Source: Bacteroidales bacterium Bact_07
GTDB taxonomy: Bacteria; Bacteroidota; Bacteroidia; Bacteroidales; Tenuifilaceae
DNA: 17,154 nucleotides
Direction: 5' to 3'
Assembly (NCBI GenBank): GCA_001603415.1
Contig: LUYY01000009.1
Coordinates: 1 to 17,154, forward strand
The notes below the pieces were generated by a model. It was not told where the DNA came from. It ran no database searches and saw only the letters and a program-made list of their open reading frames with translations. A program made the position numbers and the translations under genes. Of the stretch, positions 16,101 to 17,154 are shown piece by piece (position 1 is the first letter of the stretch; each line of letters begins with the position of its first letter).

Positions 16101-17086
16101 TCCCTAACTGAAAGCTGAAGGGCTACCTGTGTCACGTTTGTATTAAAGGGTGAAATGTTGGCAATAAGCTGAGGATGTGTCCACGGTAAGGTATCTCCAG
16201 CAATGGGATAAATGTTATCGATAGTAAATTCCTGCTCGTCCTTTCCAACTCTAAAGGTGGCAACCTCGCTCCTACCCTGATTACCGCCAAGCGGTTTACT
16301 ATAGGAGTCGAATGCCTGAACAATCCATGCGTATTGGGTTACCTGCGGATAAAAATCGAAAGGCAAATCCCCAGGAATTGCTTGGTAAAAGGTTGTTGTA
16401 AGATCACTCTTTTCGAACAAAACTGGGTTCACATCTATTGCAGTTCGCGGTGTTTGCCCTTGGAAGATTGGGCAAACCTTAATTTTATATCGGGGTTGAA
16501 CGTTTCGCGGGTTATAGTTAGTAACTGGCATCCACCGGAAAACGGGAATGCTCGATAGCAATACCTCATCATCGGAAGGTGAGATTATTGTTGGGGGTTC
16601 GGGTATTTGGGTGATGATGTTCATGCAGTATTCGCCGCCAATGGTAATATTATTACCACGATAGTCGTAAACACTCACGCATAGCTCATAGTTCCCCTCG
16701 GGTAATGCATTTGTATTGAGCACTGTTCGCTCAATGCTTTTGTCATACTCAATGGCATTTACATTTATCACCTGAGATCCATTAAGTACCAATACCGAGG
16801 GTGGTTTTAAAATGGTAAATCGAGGCAAATACCTACTGCTAGTTTTAGTGCTCGCTACTACTTTCCCCTTATCATTGGTAAGGGTAAAGCCAACAGTGCA
16901 ATTGGGATACTCATCGTTACCCATATTGGTTAAAACCAATTGAAAAATGGTGGGATCGTTTGCCCACTCACTAATTTCCGATGGGATTGGATTACGGAGT
17001 ATCATCTTTACGTCAACCTGTGCTCTTGAATTATTACTCACCAAAATCATAAGGGCACAAGCAATAGTGCTAAAAATATTTTTCAT
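10160..17086 (-). CDS. Giant secreted beta-rich surface protein (2308 residues)
   Basis: First gene of the - strand operon. The signal peptide is MKNIFSTIACALMILVSN, with cleavage near SRAQ (20-23). The N-terminal third holds Ig- or Fn3-like units at about 25-160, 165-285, 290-405, 410-550 and 560-700, with repeated phrases such as YYWKVD and YYWRVKYLD near the ends of units. A short cysteine cluster follows (C682-K-C684 and C708-SGN-C712). Residues about 730-1750 are a long beta-rich region without a family I can name; it is rich in Gly, Asn, Asp and aromatic residues. A further Ig-like unit begins near 1755 (DISPTGGQNGVDVSTEA), and a C-terminal module from about 2030 contains a Ser/Thr/Gln/Asn-rich linker (about 2180-2215). 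It ends in VTISKPFIY, not a type IX sorting domain. The N-terminal region recalls proteins labelled TANFOR-domain in Bacteroidota, a memory-based suggestion only. Likely a surface adhesin or scaffold working with the barrel and Fn3 proteins downstream. Confidence 0.8.
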   Translation of the reverse strand: MKNIFSTIACALMILVSNNSRAQVDVKMILRNPIPSEISEWANDPTIFQLVLTNMGNDEYPNCTVGFTLTNDKGKVVASTKTSSRYLPRFTILKPPSVLVLNGSQVINVNAIEYDKSIERTVLNTNALPEGNYELCVSVYDYRGNNITIGGEYCMNIITQIPEPPTIISPSDDEVLLSSIPVFRWMPVTNYNPRNVQPRYKIKVCPIFQGQTPRTAIDVNPVLFEKSDLTTTFYQAIPGDLPFDFYPQVTQYAWIVQAFDSYSKPLGGNQGRSEVATFRVGKDEQEFTIDNIYPIAGDTLPWTHPQLIANISPFNTNVTQVALQLSVREEGSTTMYTYPKVMTYSSRQFESPITPDLAGIVVCNYSSGAIAPFMAALKQGKKYYWKVDATITTADGKTATVHSRETSFTIGLGKAKNLKPAADTLMEKSKGVELSFDVDKPQQLNYPNHELFNVPYFNGAYATTNASAKIRFEVSKKQSFDSLVYQTTITLPASGNYSTGSECAELYQRIRQRVNAIADTGKYYWRVKYLDLIDDAYFTSQPASFRLVADSLISCFEMNVDRPTNNGKWNNNDKPTFAVTVKPSIKKKYITGGRLRIWKMTSESQSIADAKKEKPVFDESFTGNDNSKIFEFSTDMNGYTRWDIPFVNGDSNSKEFKGDDNTYYTWNFRLNYNKDSIRADGCKCKADSVISNQGVFQIKTSDKDENPCSGNCFTEAPTNTTPGTQTLAKDSTITIGNFTMKLISVSGNPASLSGEGSIEVPYLRAPILIEFSNIRVNSDNKVYQGEVYAKIDPAAPYSKAEGDDFEGKVLNMADNQLKSIHEWSSSFGRLVSGFVNTNPVSLPIGLDKDIDGYKTTVAIIAMKFTPTQAVLNAASWVDLPSLGPDVGFGLGAKNLCFHKDGLAGMKRAELYLVRDFGYQSSDSWSFLFKSPTPTDSGTYAKWDCKGLHHIEVKAEAEFPKTWLKMANPDDSLQNVKAYFAGRAEKNGNSWGWILNANMDSCEFTQLPGFKIKVNSMVFDFTTTRNPESISFPTGYTGDKTNTWKGFYIKNAEVKLPDKLKTFDDANPKIQVSNLIIDRNGITGKLYAENIFQQLDGDFGGWGGSIDTLRAEMINNTPINWRMRGRIKTSFTDTLFVYNGLFNRSVNQDNNTISKDYTLELVVNTEHGYERDIPISWLPLKMKIDPATSIKVTYDKKDVKAEANLNATLSFEGSNDILSKIDFKGIKVEGLKFKTYEPYVENGSWDFASPQHALAGFPVNIDGVSSVTRFSNGAFGPGIRFNLNIGLQSGSNAVNGTTKLTFWSKLLNEQGRQRFIFDGAELDSIGVNADLGAVKIHGGLNLFQSDATYGDGYRGAVTASFVDKITASATAQFGKVNNFRYWYIDAKTILPSGLPVFTNFALYGFGGGAWYKMRRSGTTNLAEQAAAPDSSKNPSKTNSGFTYVPDNTASLGLSAMVVMGTHPSAETFNGDFTLQAQFQSGGGLGSVSLTGNGYMLCSIADRSKAKITADADITYSVPEQTLHGVFNANVNYQPLTGTGQMVMHFAPDIWYVKFGEPENRMRLTFADWLRSDAYLMVGQQLPSPPPLPTEVQQAFPGYTQTRSPMIETGNGLALGASTGFNTGRQQYMIFYGNVAAQAGYDMAMLKYNGMSCDGRSGEMGINGWYATGQVYAYLNASIGMHVDVWFTSGDYEILSLNSAAMLEAGLPNPTWMKGAIGGNYNILGGAVKGYCNYRFSMGEECQMVGDNPLSRIDLISDISPTGGQNGVDVSTEAQLALNFKLNEPFEVKEMTNNGQTRIRKFRVKIDRFKIVSAANNDSIPGRINIDSEGFSAYYKPFEMLEGNTNFKVMASVYGEELVNGLWRPATNQNGQVIKQQVVATFRTGSRPDHITAQNVAYSYPVMGHQYFLQDECRAGRVQLKSGQNYLFEPRQNYDVQFVARFMPTDIALMPVDVPLTYNASTNTLFFDIPNLVNGKSYYIQFIRKEIPNDPNLARMLELGQQLINSGGVPSSLNVNETNIYNRGGSQVNLVRRTINQNSNLSRGEWLLYAIWFKTSRFNTLNQKLASFNHISTTVQANGNFERLTATYQGGECFDRFDFTPITWVSSGTVNRFGPLVKINAWERNSQWHNQFANPMVYDEIEWMRTKNYWQGPIRYNQYLSDPSLNFVDIDFNSSMPVSANDLGQPFGLGGVTQSSTGAATQVSGGYSTSNQPQNLNLFQSSSAPYIKLTYNHGIIVPADFISLKNRAIAILSNPLISLTASNRSRLNTIVSRNYQRMYRGTYPLNFYYDYFGCRGVDTQPVTISKPFIY

Positions 17087-17106
17087 TAGTTGATATATTT
17101 TAAAAA

Positions 17107-17122
17107 TTAACTAAAAAGTTAA
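17107..17122. repeat. Small inverted repeat in the leader of the giant gene
   Basis: Read on the - strand, TTAACT-TTTT-AGTTAA is a perfect 6-base inverted repeat with a 4-base loop, 20 bases before the ATG of the giant gene. The 68 bases visible upstream of that gene (17087-17154) are AT-rich and show no Shine-Dalgarno site and no clear promoter. The repeat could be a weak leader hairpin or an operator half-site pair; chance is plausible. Confidence 0.25.
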
Positions 17123-17154
17123 AATCCTTAATTATCTGGCGGTTAGTACAATTT

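Overview
The window looks like a chromosomal piece of a Bacteroidota genome. The evidence is moderate-to-low GC with very AT-rich intergenic DNA, little use of Shine-Dalgarno sites, overlapping crtI/crtB carotenoid genes, and an operon of large secreted beta-rich surface proteins built around a beta-barrel outer-membrane protein. Genus and habitat cannot be fixed from the sequence. There are nine protein genes in three blocks. I saw no rRNA, tRNA, CRISPR array, insertion sequence or phage gene.

Block 1 (1-2068, + strand) is the end of a carotenoid operon: a phytoene desaturase (crtI) cut by the left edge of the window, and a complete phytoene synthase (crtB) overlapping it by 14 bases. A gap of 478 bases follows (2069-2546), very AT-rich, with no credible gene but with a near-perfect 20-base direct repeat.

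Block 2 (2547-6298, + strand) is the most interesting part. It is a tight four-gene operon: a lysine 2,3-aminomutase-type radical SAM/PLP enzyme, two different D-Ala-D-Ala-ligase-like ATP-grasp enzymes, and a small GNAT acetyltransferase. Gaps are 20 bases, a 4-base overlap and 4 bases. The aminomutase keeps the cluster cysteines, the PLP lysine and both aspartates that bind the substrate side-chain amine in lysine 2,3-aminomutase. The set reads as a small pathway: make a beta-amino acid (probably beta-lysine), join it to other amino acids by ATP-dependent ligation, and N-acetylate the product. I infer a small acylated beta-peptide, either an osmolyte or a secreted metabolite. I do not know of a characterised pathway with this exact composition.

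Block 3 (17086-6375, - strand) is a three-gene operon for envelope or surface proteins: a 2308-residue secreted protein, a 545-residue outer-membrane beta-barrel, and a 705-residue protein made almost wholly of fibronectin type III domains. Gaps are 18 and 11 bases. All three have signal peptides, and neither large soluble protein ends in a recognisable type IX secretion C-terminal domain. They probably form one cell-surface assembly of unknown job. Blocks 2 and 3 converge on a single strong hairpin at 6345-6367 that can terminate both.
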